Part shown: piece after piece, positions 17,518 to 26,343 of the stretch
How the letters are laid out: each line of letters opens with the position of its first letter
How positions within the stretch are numbered: position 1 is the stretch's first letter
DNA from: an uncultured Pelagibacteraceae bacterium
GTDB lineage: Bacteria > Pseudomonadota > Alphaproteobacteria > Pelagibacterales > Pelagibacteraceae
Assembly: GCA_902545945.1 (NCBI GenBank)
Contig: CACCID010000005.1
Coordinates: forward strand, 16,001-76,772
DNA length: 60,772 nt
Reading direction: 5' to 3'
Notes under the pieces: model-generated
Seen by the model: the letters and a program-made list of their open reading frames with translations, nothing else
Databases searched by the model: none
Told to the model about the DNA's origin: nothing
Translations under genes and position numbers: made by a program

Positions 17518-18387
17518 ATGTCAAAAAATATTTCTCTAAATGAGATAAAAAAATTTTGGCCTGAAAAAGCTCCAGATATTAATATTGTTCAGAAATATAC
17601 CAAAAAATATGAAAAAGAAAAAATAGTAATTAAATACGGAGGAAACGTTCTTATAGATAGAAATGTTTTTAATAACTTTATATCTGATATAAATGTTCTT
17701 AATAGATTGGGTTTATCTATTGTTGTTGTTCATGGAGGTGGTCCAAGAATTAAAAGAGAGCTAGATAAGAAAAAAATTACATCAAAATTTATTAATGGGT
17801 TAAGAGTTACTGACAAAAATATAATTAATACTGTAGAGGAAGTATTAATTGATTTTAATAGAGATATAGTAAGCTCTCTAAAGAAATTAGGCTCTGAAGC
17901 AGCCTCGTTTCATACCAAAACTAAAAATATAATTGAAGTTGAGCCTGAGAGAGAGGAACTTGGTTTCGTAGGAATACCAGACAAAATTAATGATGATTTG
18001 ATTCAAAAAGCACTAAATGAAAATAAGATCCCAATTATAGCTCCCTTAGGTTTAGGAAAAAATAATCAAACATATAATATTAACGGTGATACTGCTGCAA
18101 GTGCTATTGCAAAAAAACTAAAATCAAGAAGATTAATTCTAATGACAAATGTAGAAGGCGTATACGATGATCAGAAAAAATTAATATCAGAAATTAAACC
18201 TTTTGATCTTGAAAATCTTATAAAATGGAAAGTTGTTCAAGGCGGTATGATTCCCAAAATAGAAAATTGTGTTGATGCTGTCCAAAATGGAGTAAGAGGT
18301 GTGGTGATTTTAGACGGAAGAAAACCTCACTCAGTATTACATGAAATTTTTTCTGATACGGGATCTGGAACATTAATAAGAGAATGA
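17518..18387 (+). CDS. argB: Acetylglutamate kinase
   Basis: A 289-residue amino-acid kinase for the second step of arginine synthesis. Motifs are IKYGGNVL (38-45), VVHGGGPRIKREL (from 70), NINGDTAASAIA and the C-terminal GSGTLIRE. The extra N-terminal helix (about residues 10-33) is the hallmark of hexameric, arginine-inhibited enzymes, so feedback inhibition is likely. It is packed directly behind yidC; in several alphaproteobacteria the GTPase gene engB (yihA) stands between them, but here there is no room for it. It overlaps the HAD gene by 4 bp. Confidence 0.96.
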   Translation: MSKNISLNEIKKFWPEKAPDINIVQKYTKKYEKEKIVIKYGGNVLIDRNVFNNFISDINVLNRLGLSIVVVHGGGPRIKRELDKKKITSKFINGLRVTDKNIINTVEEVLIDFNRDIVSSLKKLGSEAASFHTKTKNIIEVEPEREELGFVGIPDKINDDLIQKALNENKIPIIAPLGLGKNNQTYNINGDTAASAIAKKLKSRRLILMTNVEGVYDDQKKLISEIKPFDLENLIKWKVVQGGMIPKIENCVDAVQNGVRGVVILDGRKPHSVLHEIFSDTGSGTLIRE

Positions 18388-19049
18388 AAAACTTGAAAAA
18401 TATAAAATTTTGGTTATTTGATTTAGATAATACACTTTACGATGGAGCTACTAAAGTTTTTGATCAAGTAGATAAAAAAATGTCAAAATTTATCTCTGAA
18501 AAATTAAATGTTAGCCTCGAGGAGGCAAGGAAAATTCAAAAAAACTATTTTCAAGAATATAACACAACTTTAAACGGGATGATTAAGAACCACAAAATAG
18601 ATGCCGATGAGTTTTTAGAGTTTGTTCATGACGTTGATCTAAGTTTTTTGGATAAAAATAAGGATTTAGAGAATGAAATTAAAAAATTAGACGGAAAAAA
18701 AATAATTTTTACTAACGGCTCTAAAGCCCATGCTCTTAATGTTACGAAAAGAATTGGAATAGATAAGCTTTTTGATGGAATTTTCGATATAAGAGATTGT
18801 GAATTTATTCCAAAGCCCTCTAAAGAGCCTTATAAAAAATTGGTAGAAAATTACAAAATTGAGCCACAATATTGTATATTCTTTGAAGATATTGCAAGAA
18901 ATTTAAAGCCAGCATACGAATTAGGAATGAAAACTGTTTGGATTAAAAATGATGAACCTTGGGCAGCAAAATATTCGGACTCAGATTTCATTAATTATAA
19001 AACTGACAACTTAACAAATTTTTTAAAGGAGATTAATGAGTTACGATAA
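18384..19049 (+). CDS. HAD-family pyrimidine 5'-nucleotidase (SDT1-like)
   Basis: A 221-residue haloacid-dehalogenase-fold phosphatase. Motif I is [10 protein letters not shown] (12-21, nucleophile Asp13), motif II is [11 protein letters not shown], and the C-terminal motifs are [13 protein letters not shown] and [12 protein letters not shown]. This pattern matches the pyrimidine 5'-nucleotidase group often found next to argB and dapD in alphaproteobacteria. The true substrate is uncertain, since HAD specificity is set by the cap. It overlaps argB (ATGA) and the downstream dapD by 14 bp. Confidence 0.85.
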   Translation: MKNLKNIKFWLFDLDNTLYDGATKVFDQVDKKMSKFISEKLNVSLEEARKIQKNYFQEYNTTLNGMIKNHKIDADEFLEFVHDVDLSFLDKNKDLENEIKKLDGKKIIFTNGSKAHALNVTKRIGIDKLFDGIFDIRDCEFIPKPSKEPYKKLVENYKIEPQYCIFFEDIARNLKPAYELGMKTVWIKNDEPWAAKYSDSDFINYKTDNLTNFLKEINELR

Positions 19050-19863
19050 ACTAGAGAAAATAATAAACGAAAGTTTTGAAAAAAAAGAACAAATAGGTCC
19101 AAGGTCAGATAAAAAATTAGTGAAGGCTATTAATGAAACTATAAATTTAGTTGATAGTGGCAAAATTAGAATAGCAAACAAACTAAGTGGAAGCTGGGTT
19201 GTAAATCAATGGATTAAAAAAGCTATTTTATTGAGCTTTAGAGTTAATAAAATGGAAATGATGAAAGGTCCTTATACTACCTGGTATGACAAGGTACCTG
19301 GCAAAACAGTTAAATGGAAAGAGAAAGATTGGAAAAAAGCTGGATACCGTCATGTCCCTAATGGAGTTGTAAGAAAAGGAGCATTCATTGCTAAAAATGT
19401 TGTTTTAATGCCTAGTTTTGTAAATCTTGGAGCTTATGTAGATGAGGGGACAATGATTGACACTTGGGCATCTGTTGGCTCATGCGCTCAAGTTGGAAAA
19501 AATTGTCATATTTCTGGCGGAGCTGGTATAGGAGGTGTATTAGAACCGCTTCAAGCTGGCCCAGTTATTATTGAAGATAATTGTTTTATCGGCGCTAGAT
19601 CTGAAATAGCTGAAGGTGTTTTAGTTGAAGAAGGTGCTGTTTTATCAATGGGAGTTTACATCGGAGCCTCTACAAAAATAGTTGATAGAAACTCTGGTGA
19701 AATACATTATGGGAAAGTTCCTGCATATTCTGTGGTTGTTCCTGGAAGCTTACCTAACAAATCTAACCCTGAAGGACCCTCATTATACTGCGCAGTTATA
19801 GTTAAAAAAGTTGATGAGAAGACTAGAAGTAAAACCTCTATAAACGACTTACTTAGAGACTAA
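19036..19863 (+). CDS. dapD: Tetrahydrodipicolinate N-succinyltransferase
   Basis: A 275-residue left-handed beta-helix acyltransferase that succinylates tetrahydrodipicolinate in the succinylase branch of lysine and diaminopimelate synthesis. The hexapeptide repeats run from about residue 110 to 240 and include [34 protein letters not shown] and [13 protein letters not shown]. It overlaps the HAD gene by 14 bp and shares one base with dapE. The dapD-dapE pair together gives succinylation and desuccinylation. Confidence 0.96.
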   Translation: MSYDKLEKIINESFEKKEQIGPRSDKKLVKAINETINLVDSGKIRIANKLSGSWVVNQWIKKAILLSFRVNKMEMMKGPYTTWYDKVPGKTVKWKEKDWKKAGYRHVPNGVVRKGAFIAKNVVLMPSFVNLGAYVDEGTMIDTWASVGSCAQVGKNCHISGGAGIGGVLEPLQAGPVIIEDNCFIGARSEIAEGVLVEEGAVLSMGVYIGASTKIVDRNSGEIHYGKVPAYSVVVPGSLPNKSNPEGPSLYCAVIVKKVDEKTRSKTSINDLLRD

Positions 19864-21020
19864 TGACTATAATAAGCGAATTACAATTATCTAAAGATTT
19901 AATAAGATTCCCAAGTATTACTCCTAGAGATGCAGGAGCAATAAAATTTCTTAGTAAAAAGTTAAAAAAATTGGGCTTTAATTGTAAAATTCTAGAATTT
20001 AAAGGAAAAGGAAGTAAGCCAATAAAAAACCTTTATGCTAGAATTGGTAAAAAAAGACCAAATCTATGCTATGCCGGCCATACAGACGTGGTGCCTCCAG
20101 GAAATATTAAAGATTGGACTGTTAATCCTTTTAAACCAGCTGTAAAAAAAAATCATTTAATTGGAAGAGGCGCTAATGACATGAAGAGTTCAATTGCTTG
20201 CTTCACTGCAGCAGTAAGTAAATTTTTGCTAAAAAATAAAAATTTTAATGGATCAATAAGTTTTTTAATTACAGGTGATGAAGAGGGGTATGCAATAAAT
20301 GGTACAAAGAAATTAGTAGATTATCTTAAAAGAAAAAAAGAAAAAATTGATTTTTGTATTGTAGGTGAGCCAACTAATCCACATAAACTTGGGGAAATGA
20401 TTAAAATTGGAAGAAGAGGAAGTTTGTCAGGAAAAATCGAAATTTCTGGCACTCAGGGGCATATTGCATACCCTAATCTTTCAAATAATCCAATAAATAC
20501 ACTAGTAGCTATATGTAAAAAACTTAAAGAAAAAAAATTTGATAAAGGAAATAAAAATTTTCAACCCTCAAATTTAGAATTTACATCCATAAATGTAGAT
20601 AATAAAGCTCATAACGTTATACCTGCAAGAGCTAAAGCCCAGTTTAATATAAGGTATAATAATTTACATACTTCATCATCGCTCATGAAAAAAATTAATC
20701 TAATTGTAAAACAAATTAGTAAAAAAAATAAATGTAAATATAAAATTGATTATATTGCAAACGGAGAGGCTTTTCTAACAAAACCAGGGAAAACTACATA
20801 TATGGCAAAAAAAATTATTAAAAAGATTACAAAAATTAGTCCAAAATTTTCTACAACTGGAGGTACCTCAGATGCGAGATTTATAAAGAAAATTTCACCT
20901 TGTCTAGAATTCGGCTTAGTAAATAAAACGATGCATAAAGTTGATGAGTGTGTTTCATTAAAAGATTTAAAAAATTTAACAAAAATATATCAAAATATCC
21001 TTGAGGATTATTTTAAGTGA
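19863..21020 (+). CDS. dapE: Succinyl-diaminopimelate desuccinylase
   Basis: A 385-residue M20-family zinc hydrolase that releases succinate from N-succinyl-LL-diaminopimelate. The metal-binding motifs are CYAGHTDVVPPG (His near residue 72), GRGANDMKSSIACF and TGDEEGYAINGTKK. The C-terminal TTGGTSDARFI and NKTMHKVDECVS complete the site. It follows dapD by one base and overlaps the SET gene (GTGA). Diaminopimelate goes to peptidoglycan, and lysine production starts with lysC in this window. Confidence 0.95.
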   Translation: MTIISELQLSKDLIRFPSITPRDAGAIKFLSKKLKKLGFNCKILEFKGKGSKPIKNLYARIGKKRPNLCYAGHTDVVPPGNIKDWTVNPFKPAVKKNHLIGRGANDMKSSIACFTAAVSKFLLKNKNFNGSISFLITGDEEGYAINGTKKLVDYLKRKKEKIDFCIVGEPTNPHKLGEMIKIGRRGSLSGKIEISGTQGHIAYPNLSNNPINTLVAICKKLKEKKFDKGNKNFQPSNLEFTSINVDNKAHNVIPARAKAQFNIRYNNLHTSSSLMKKINLIVKQISKKNKCKYKIDYIANGEAFLTKPGKTTYMAKKIIKKITKISPKFSTTGGTSDARFIKKISPCLEFGLVNKTMHKVDECVSLKDLKNLTKIYQNILEDYFK

Positions 21021-21472
21021 AGCCTTATAAAGTCAGAAGATCTAAAATTGATAATTTTGGTCTATATGCTACGAAATATATCAAAAAAGGTTCAAAAATA
21101 ATTGAATATAAAGGCAAAGTAATTACGAGAAGAGAGGCAGAGGAAAATCCTAAATATGACAACGATAAAGCTATTTACCTTTTTAATTTAAATAAAAGGT
21201 ACGACCTTGATGGTGATTTTAAATTCAATACAGCTAGATTAATTAATCATTCATGTGATCCTAACTGCGAAGTAACTGGAACTGGGCTTAAAGTTTGGGT
21301 GCATGCAATTAAAGATATAAATAAAGGAGAAGAATTTTCATATGATTATGGCTTCAGTTTCGATGAAGATTACAAAAATTATCCATGTCGATGTAAATCT
21401 AAGAATTGTTGTGGTTACATCGTAAGGGAAGGATCTAGATGGAGAATAAAAAAAAAGAAAAGACAAAAGTAG
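21017..21472 (+). CDS. SET-domain protein (putative protein-lysine methyltransferase)
   Basis: A compact 151-residue protein that is almost only a SET domain, started at GTG 21017 overlapping the dapE stop. The N-terminal block is KIDNFGLYATKYIKKG. The SAM and lysine pocket motif is RLINHSCDPNCEV (residues 74-86), and the catalytic tyrosine block is EFSYDYGF. A post-SET-like cysteine cluster follows (Cys124, Cys126, Cys131/132), which with Cys84 can bind zinc. SET domains methylate lysines on proteins in eukaryotes, and some bacterial ones act on ribosomal or chromosomal proteins. The substrate here is unknown. The tail is very basic (IKKKKRQK). Confidence 0.87.
   Translation: MKPYKVRRSKIDNFGLYATKYIKKGSKIIEYKGKVITRREAEENPKYDNDKAIYLFNLNKRYDLDGDFKFNTARLINHSCDPNCEVTGTGLKVWVHAIKDINKGEEFSYDYGFSFDEDYKNYPCRCKSKNCCGYIVREGSRWRIKKKKRQK
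21424..21432 (+). promoter_or_regulatory. Strong ribosome-binding site AAGGGAAGG inside the SET gene
   Basis: AAGGGAAGG ends 6 nt before the ATG at 21439. It supports the glycosyltransferase start inside the end of the SET gene, a 34-bp overlap in another frame. Confidence 0.6.
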
Positions 21473-22206
21473 ATATTATTTTACCTAATTTTAATAGCTT
21501 TGAATTTATTTCTGAAACTGTAAAAAGTGTTTTAAATCAGTCCTACAAAAATTGGAAATTAATAATAGTTGATGATTTTTCAGATAAAAAAACAAGGTCT
21601 TTATTGAAGAAGGTTTCAAGAAATAAAAATATAAAGGTTTATTTTATGAAAAAAAACCGTGGGGCTGGCTTTTGTAGAAACTTTGCAATTAAAAAATCAA
21701 ATGCACCATATCTAGCTTTTATCGACTCTGATGATATTTGGAAAAAAGATAAATTAAAAAACCAAATAAAATTTATAAAGAAAAATAATTTTTTATTTTC
21801 TTACACAAATTATGAAACTTTCGGTTTAAAAAAAAAGAAAGTGAAAAACCCCTCAAAAATCAATTATTTCTCTTTTTTAAAAAATACTTCAATAGCTACA
21901 AGCACTATGTTGATAAAAAGATGCTTAATAGGTAAAACAAAATTTACGAACACTAAAATTTGTGAAGACTATTATTTTAAATGTAAACTTCTTACAAAAA
22001 CAAAATATGCATATTGTTTAAATCAATATTTAACAAAATACAGAATACGTGAAAATTCTTTACAGAGTAGTAATTTAAGAAATTTTTATTGGATTTGGAA
22101 AATAAATAAAAACTATAATAAACTTAATATAGTTGAGAATTTTATTTCACTCTTATTTATATCGATCAATTCTTTAAAAAAATACGGTGGTAAAAATTTT
22201 TTTTAA
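21439..22206 (+). CDS. Family 2 glycosyltransferase
   Basis: A 255-residue GT-A fold transferase with DIILPNFNSFEFISETVKS, SVLNQSYKNWKLIIVDDFSD and the metal-binding stretch YLAFIDSDDIWKKDKL (DSDD). It resembles enzymes of surface polysaccharide synthesis; donor and acceptor cannot be predicted. The C-terminal part is short and lysine-rich. The start at ATG 21439 is supported by an upstream AAGGGAAGG. It converges on truA with only 3 bp between the two coding ends. Confidence 0.9.
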   Translation: MENKKKEKTKVDIILPNFNSFEFISETVKSVLNQSYKNWKLIIVDDFSDKKTRSLLKKVSRNKNIKVYFMKKNRGAGFCRNFAIKKSNAPYLAFIDSDDIWKKDKLKNQIKFIKKNNFLFSYTNYETFGLKKKKVKNPSKINYFSFLKNTSIATSTMLIKRCLIGKTKFTNTKICEDYYFKCKLLTKTKYAYCLNQYLTKYRIRENSLQSSNLRNFYWIWKINKNYNKLNIVENFISLLFISINSLKKYGGKNFF

Positions 22207-22209
22207 AAT

Positions 22210-22950
22210 TTAATACTTAACATCAAATAAATATAAGCCGCAAGCAGGTGCAGGTGGTGCGCACAGACTCCTTTTTTTTGATGCTAAAGCTTTTTTAAAA
22301 TCAGTAATGCTCCATTTACATGTTGATAAATATTTTAGGCAACCAACCATTGATCTTACTTGATTTTGAAGAAATGATTTTGAAGTAAATCTAATTTTTA
22401 TTTTACCATTAACATTAATAATTTTTATAGGGTGCATCTTTTTAATTGGTGATTTAGCAGAACACGTGGATGCCCTAAAAGTTGAGAAATCATGGGTACC
22501 TTCTAAAAGTTTAGCCCCATTTTTCATTAATTTTAAATTTATTTTTTTTTTTACATGCCAGGCTTTATCTTTATCAATCGCCAAATTTCCTTGCCTATTA
22601 ATAATTAAATATTCATAAGTACGTAGCTTTGCACTAAATCTTGAATGAAACCCCATATCTTTTGTTTTTAAATCCAATATTGAAATTAATTTTTTTTTTA
22701 AGAAAAAGTTCATAGAGTTCAAAAAAAAATTTTTGTCATTTATCTTTATTGTTGATTTAAAATTTGCAAACTGAGATAAAGCGTGAACACCTTTATCTGT
22801 TCTCCCAGAACCTACTATCTTAATTTTATTTTTTAAAACTTTTTTTAAAGCTTTTTCTACGCTATCTTGAATTGATCTGCCATTTTTTTGACTTTGCCAC
22901 CCAACAAAATTTGTTCCGTCGTACTCGATTTTAATAAGATAGTTAAACAT
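22210..22950 (-). CDS. truA: tRNA pseudouridine synthase A
   Basis: A 246-residue pseudouridine synthase for positions 38-40 of the tRNA anticodon stem-loop. IEYDGTNFVGWQSQ is followed by the catalytic motif GSGRTDKGVHALSQFANF, with nucleophile Asp52. FLQNQVRSMVGCL and RSLCAPPAPACGLYLFDVKY are in the expected C-terminal positions. Its ATG directly follows the fmt stop codon (TAAATG), forming the last gene of a def-fmt-truA operon. Confidence 0.96.
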   Translation of the reverse strand: MFNYLIKIEYDGTNFVGWQSQKNGRSIQDSVEKALKKVLKNKIKIVGSGRTDKGVHALSQFANFKSTIKINDKNFFLNSMNFFLKKKLISILDLKTKDMGFHSRFSAKLRTYEYLIINRQGNLAIDKDKAWHVKKKINLKLMKNGAKLLEGTHDFSTFRASTCSAKSPIKKMHPIKIINVNGKIKIRFTSKSFLQNQVRSMVGCLKYLSTCKWSITDFKKALASKKRSLCAPPAPACGLYLFDVKY

Positions 22951-23865
22951 TTAATTGACTTTTTGGCCAATTTTAATTTTATTCCCTCTTAAATATTCTT
23001 CCACCAACATTTGTTTTTTTCCTTCTTTTTTAAGTTCTAAAATTTGCACTGCATTTTTTGAACAAGCAATTGTCATTTCATTATCTATAATAGTACCTAC
23101 TTCGCCTGTTTTATTTATCTCTCTTGCTTTAATAATTTTAATTCTTTCGTCCTCAAGTTTAAACCAACATCCTGGATTAGGATTGAATGCATTAATCTTT
23201 GCAATAATTTTTTTTGCACTCTCAGCCCAGTTGATCTTAGTTTCATTTTTTTCAATTTTTTTTGCGTAAGTAACGCCTGACTCTTTTTGTTCAACAAAAA
23301 CTGCCTTATTATCCTCAATTAATTTAATTGAATTCAGAATTAATTTAGCGCCAATTTCTGACATTTTTTTACTTAGTTCAATATAAGACATCTCTTGAGA
23401 AATATTTATTTTTTCCTGCATCATGATTGGACCTGCATCAAGTTGTGGTATGATTTTCATTATTGATATCCCTGTTTCAGAGTCCATGTTCATAATTGCT
23501 CTTTGAATTGGAGCAGCTCCTCTCCATCTAGGAAGTAAAGATGCATGTACATTAATGAATGAAAGTTTATTTATATCAAGGAGTTTGATTGGTAAAATTT
23601 TTCCATAAGCAACGACTACCACTAAATCAGGATTTAATTTTTTGATATGATTAATTTCTTCACTAGTTTCTAAAGAATTAGGAGACCTGACTTTTAAATT
23701 TAGTTTTTCTGCAAAATTAAAAATTTCTGATTGGCTAAATTTTTGACCTCTGCCACTTTTAGTTGCAGGTTGAGTATAAACCTCTAAAATCTTATGACCT
23801 GAGTCGTTTATTGCTTTCAATATCGGAACTGCAAATTGTGGGGTTCCCATAAAAATTATATTCAT
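22951..23865 (-). CDS. fmt: Methionyl-tRNA formyltransferase
   Basis: A 304-residue enzyme that formylates the initiator Met-tRNA. I start it at ATG 23865 rather than the GTG one codon earlier; AAGAG lies a few bases upstream. The N-terminal formyltransferase domain has NIIFMGTPQFAVPIL, VVVAYGKILP and the active-site block NVHASLLPRWRGAAPIQ. A C-terminal OB-like domain follows from about residue 205. It is paired with def as in most bacteria: formyl addition and removal are encoded side by side. Confidence 0.96.
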   Translation of the reverse strand: MNIIFMGTPQFAVPILKAINDSGHKILEVYTQPATKSGRGQKFSQSEIFNFAEKLNLKVRSPNSLETSEEINHIKKLNPDLVVVVAYGKILPIKLLDINKLSFINVHASLLPRWRGAAPIQRAIMNMDSETGISIMKIIPQLDAGPIMMQEKINISQEMSYIELSKKMSEIGAKLILNSIKLIEDNKAVFVEQKESGVTYAKKIEKNETKINWAESAKKIIAKINAFNPNPGCWFKLEDERIKIIKAREINKTGEVGTIIDNEMTIACSKNAVQILELKKEGKKQMLVEEYLRGNKIKIGQKVN

Positions 23866-23876
23866 CACTCTTAAAT

Positions 23877-24401
23877 CTATAAAACAACTTTATTAAGTTC
23901 TTTTTTATGTTTAATTAATTTTTTGATAATCATATCTTTTTTTAATTTAGATAAATAATCAATAAATAAAACGCCATTGAGATGATCAACTTCATGCTGT
24001 ATGCAAGTCGCTAAAAGTCCGTTAGCCAACAATTCTTTTTCTTTTCCATTATAATCAACAAATTTAATTTGACATTCCGCTGGCCTTTCAATTTCTGCAA
24101 AATGACCTGGCAGTGAGAGACAGCCTTCCTCATAAACAGAAGTTTTTTTAGACTTAGAAATTATTTCTGGATTTATTAAAAAAAGGGGGTTTTTTTTTTC
24201 TTCATTTTTGGAAATATCAATTACAATTACACGTTTTAAAATTCCTACTTGAACAGCTGCCAACCCAATGCCAGGAGCTGCATACATCGTTTCTAACATG
24301 TTGTCTAAAAGTTTTCTTATGTTATCGTCGATATTTTCTACATGTTCGCTTTCTTTTCTTAAAATCGGATCTGGTTCGATTATAATATTTTTAAGAGACA
24401 T
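23877..24401 (-). CDS. def: Peptide deformylase
   Basis: A 174-residue Fe2+/Zn2+ hydrolase that removes the N-terminal formyl group from new proteins. All three family motifs are present: GIGLAAVQVG (44-53, G-I-G-L-A-A-x-Q form), EGCLSLP (92-98, metal ligand Cys94) and QHEVDHLNG (135-143, two His ligands and catalytic Glu). It lies 4 bp after the large exported unknown and 8 bp or more before fmt. Confidence 0.96.
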   Translation of the reverse strand: MSLKNIIIEPDPILRKESEHVENIDDNIRKLLDNMLETMYAAPGIGLAAVQVGILKRVIVIDISKNEEKKNPLFLINPEIISKSKKTSVYEEGCLSLPGHFAEIERPAECQIKFVDYNGKEKELLANGLLATCIQHEVDHLNGVLFIDYLSKLKKDMIIKKLIKHKKELNKVVL

Positions 24402-24405
24402 TATT

Positions 24406-26142
24406 TTAAGCTCTTTCTGGAAGTGCTGTAGCTATTACTTTATTTCTTAAAGAGTATAAATCCATCTTATTTAATAGGTTTGTGACAAAGTATATTGTTT
24501 CTGGATCAAGTTGATAGATTTCGTCTTCACCTATTATTTCAACTATTTTTAAAGTTAAAAATGCTTTTTGGTCATTATCAATTAATTTTAATAAATTTTC
24601 AGGCACATCCAAATTTTTTGACAGTTCCTCATATTTAAAATTTACGGGTAAAATAAAACCGTCTTTTAAAAGAGCATCAGCTAAAGCTAAATCTTTTGCA
24701 GATACAAAATACTTATTATTTTTTGTTACTTTTTTGAAAATCCTATCAATATCTTTCTGTACTTTCTTTTTACTTTCCCCTTCAACGAAGTATTTTAATA
24801 TTTTTGATTGGTGTAAAATTTTATCGTTATATTTGATTTTTCCTAAAACTAAGTTTTCCTCAGAAACAATTCTACTTAGTGCTGTCTCTTGATATCTTTC
24901 CGGTAAATTTTCAATTCCAATTTCTTGGATTTTTTCACTTAAAAATTTTGAAAATATATTCGTTAAGTTATTTTTTTTAAATAGATCCTCTAGTAAAAAA
25001 AGATACTCAATTTTTGCTTCGTTTGTCTCTGATAATAAATACTTTTGATAAATAAGAGCTCTTGAGTCACTATCATCAAAAGTTTGATAATTATTTTTGG
25101 CATTAATCAAACTGTTTAAACTAAATGGTATTTGTCTATAAATTTCAAAAATTGTATTTTTATTTAATTGATTGTTATTTGCTGCTAGCTCTAGTTCCTT
25201 AAGTTTTTCTTTATCTTGAGCATCTTCAAGTTTAATTAAATTTGCTGCATTTAAATATTGCCAAATCTCTGGTTTTGTTTTTGATGTAGGCTCGAATTTG
25301 AAATTTTCTGTTGTTATACTTGAAAGATAAAAATTTAATAAATTTTTTTCGTTAATCTTACCACTCGTTTTTTCTGTAACTCCTAAAAGAAAATTAATTT
25401 TATCATCATAAAACTTGCTAGACTGTTTTTGTTCACGTAGTAGATCCAACAATAGCTGTGCCTCAGAATTTTTTTTATTAAAAATCAAACAATAAATTTT
25501 AAATTTTTCTAAATAAGGATCTTTGATTTTAGCATCAATAAATTTAATCTTATCACATCCATCTTTTATATTTGCGCTAGCGATATTTTTATCGACTAAA
25601 AATTGAACAGCTTTGCTTTTGCTATCAAATTCTTCATTTTGTTTTAAGAAACTCTCGATTAAATCAGTACGATTATTTTTTATCAACCAATCAATTTTTA
25701 AATCTACAAATTCCTTTTCCGTCATACCATTAGGTGGATATGAAAATGATAATAAAATAATTTCTAAAATTTCTTTAGATGATTTTGAAAGCTCAATTTT
25801 ATTCAATCTTTTTAAGCTAGATCTTAAGTCTTCGGCCTTTGTGTTAGACCACATATTTAAGTTAAAATCAAAATTAGCCGGTTCATATATACCAAAAACT
25901 TTTTGTTCTTTAGTTACAATTTCAGATCCTTCTTGAATTTCAATTTTTTCTAATGATTTAATTTTTTCAAACGATAAAGTTTTATTCTCTTCTTGAATTT
26001 TATTTTTTGGTAAATTTTTTAAAGTTTCTTGGTTTGTGCCTTTTTTATTGTTCCAAATATCTATTTTTTCTTCGCTATAGAGAGGCGAGTAAAAAAGAAT
26101 AATTGCTACGCATATTGCAAGGCTAAAGCTTTTTAATTTCAT
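24406..26142 (-). CDS. Exported hypothetical protein (about 578 aa)
   Basis: A large protein that I cannot assign. I start it at ATG 26142; the frame also opens at TTG 26154 or ATG 26151. From 26142 there is a clean signal peptide: a basic start (MKLK), a hydrophobic core SLAICVAIILFYSPL and a likely cut near LYS-EE. The mature part is helical, rich in K, E, N and L, with few cysteines, and resembles an alpha-solenoid. It contains LRSSLKRLNKIELSKSSKEI early and NLLNKMDLYSLRNKVIATAL at the end. It is preceded by a one-helix membrane gene that it overlaps by 20 bp, and is followed by def. A periplasmic scaffold or envelope role is a guess. Confidence 0.8.
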   Translation of the reverse strand: MKLKSFSLAICVAIILFYSPLYSEEKIDIWNNKKGTNQETLKNLPKNKIQEENKTLSFEKIKSLEKIEIQEGSEIVTKEQKVFGIYEPANFDFNLNMWSNTKAEDLRSSLKRLNKIELSKSSKEILEIILLSFSYPPNGMTEKEFVDLKIDWLIKNNRTDLIESFLKQNEEFDSKSKAVQFLVDKNIASANIKDGCDKIKFIDAKIKDPYLEKFKIYCLIFNKKNSEAQLLLDLLREQKQSSKFYDDKINFLLGVTEKTSGKINEKNLLNFYLSSITTENFKFEPTSKTKPEIWQYLNAANLIKLEDAQDKEKLKELELAANNNQLNKNTIFEIYRQIPFSLNSLINAKNNYQTFDDSDSRALIYQKYLLSETNEAKIEYLFLLEDLFKKNNLTNIFSKFLSEKIQEIGIENLPERYQETALSRIVSEENLVLGKIKYNDKILHQSKILKYFVEGESKKKVQKDIDRIFKKVTKNNKYFVSAKDLALADALLKDGFILPVNFKYEELSKNLDVPENLLKLIDNDQKAFLTLKIVEIIGEDEIYQLDPETIYFVTNLLNKMDLYSLRNKVIATALPERA

Positions 26143-26302
26143 TGGTAACATCAATTTGAAATTTTTTTTCAGGGCTAGGGAATTTAATTTTTTCTATCAA
26201 AAAGATTACAAGGATAAGTAAAACAGTTAAAAAAATTATTTTAAGTAGAATTTTTAATATTGTATTTCCTATTTTAGGCTGCCTGTTGTATTTAAGTTGC
26301 AT
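26123..26302 (-). CDS. Small single-helix membrane protein (59 aa)
   Basis: The minus strand from ATG 26302 to TAG 26123 encodes MQLKYNRQPKIGNTILK followed by a strongly hydrophobic stretch (ILLKIIFLTVLLILVIFLI) and a charged tail ending TNEIKKL. It has the topology of a bitopic inner-membrane protein with a short basic N-terminus. It overlaps the exported 578-residue protein by 20 bp and otherwise fills the gap to the divergent aroK. The pairing suggests the two work together at the membrane. No family is recognised. Confidence 0.65.
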   Translation of the reverse strand: MQLKYNRQPKIGNTILKILLKIIFLTVLLILVIFLIEKIKFPSPEKKFQIDVTNEIKKL

Positions 26303-26343
26303 AGTTTATGAATTGACTTAAACTGAATAAATAAGACATATTT

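Noticed and set aside
22955-23269. Plus-strand hydrophobic frame opposite fmt
   Set aside because: Fmt is intact on the other strand, and hydrophobic frames opposite lysine-rich genes are expected by base composition. The same reasoning removes the frames opposite secA, pheT, gltB, gltD, trkH and other large genes.
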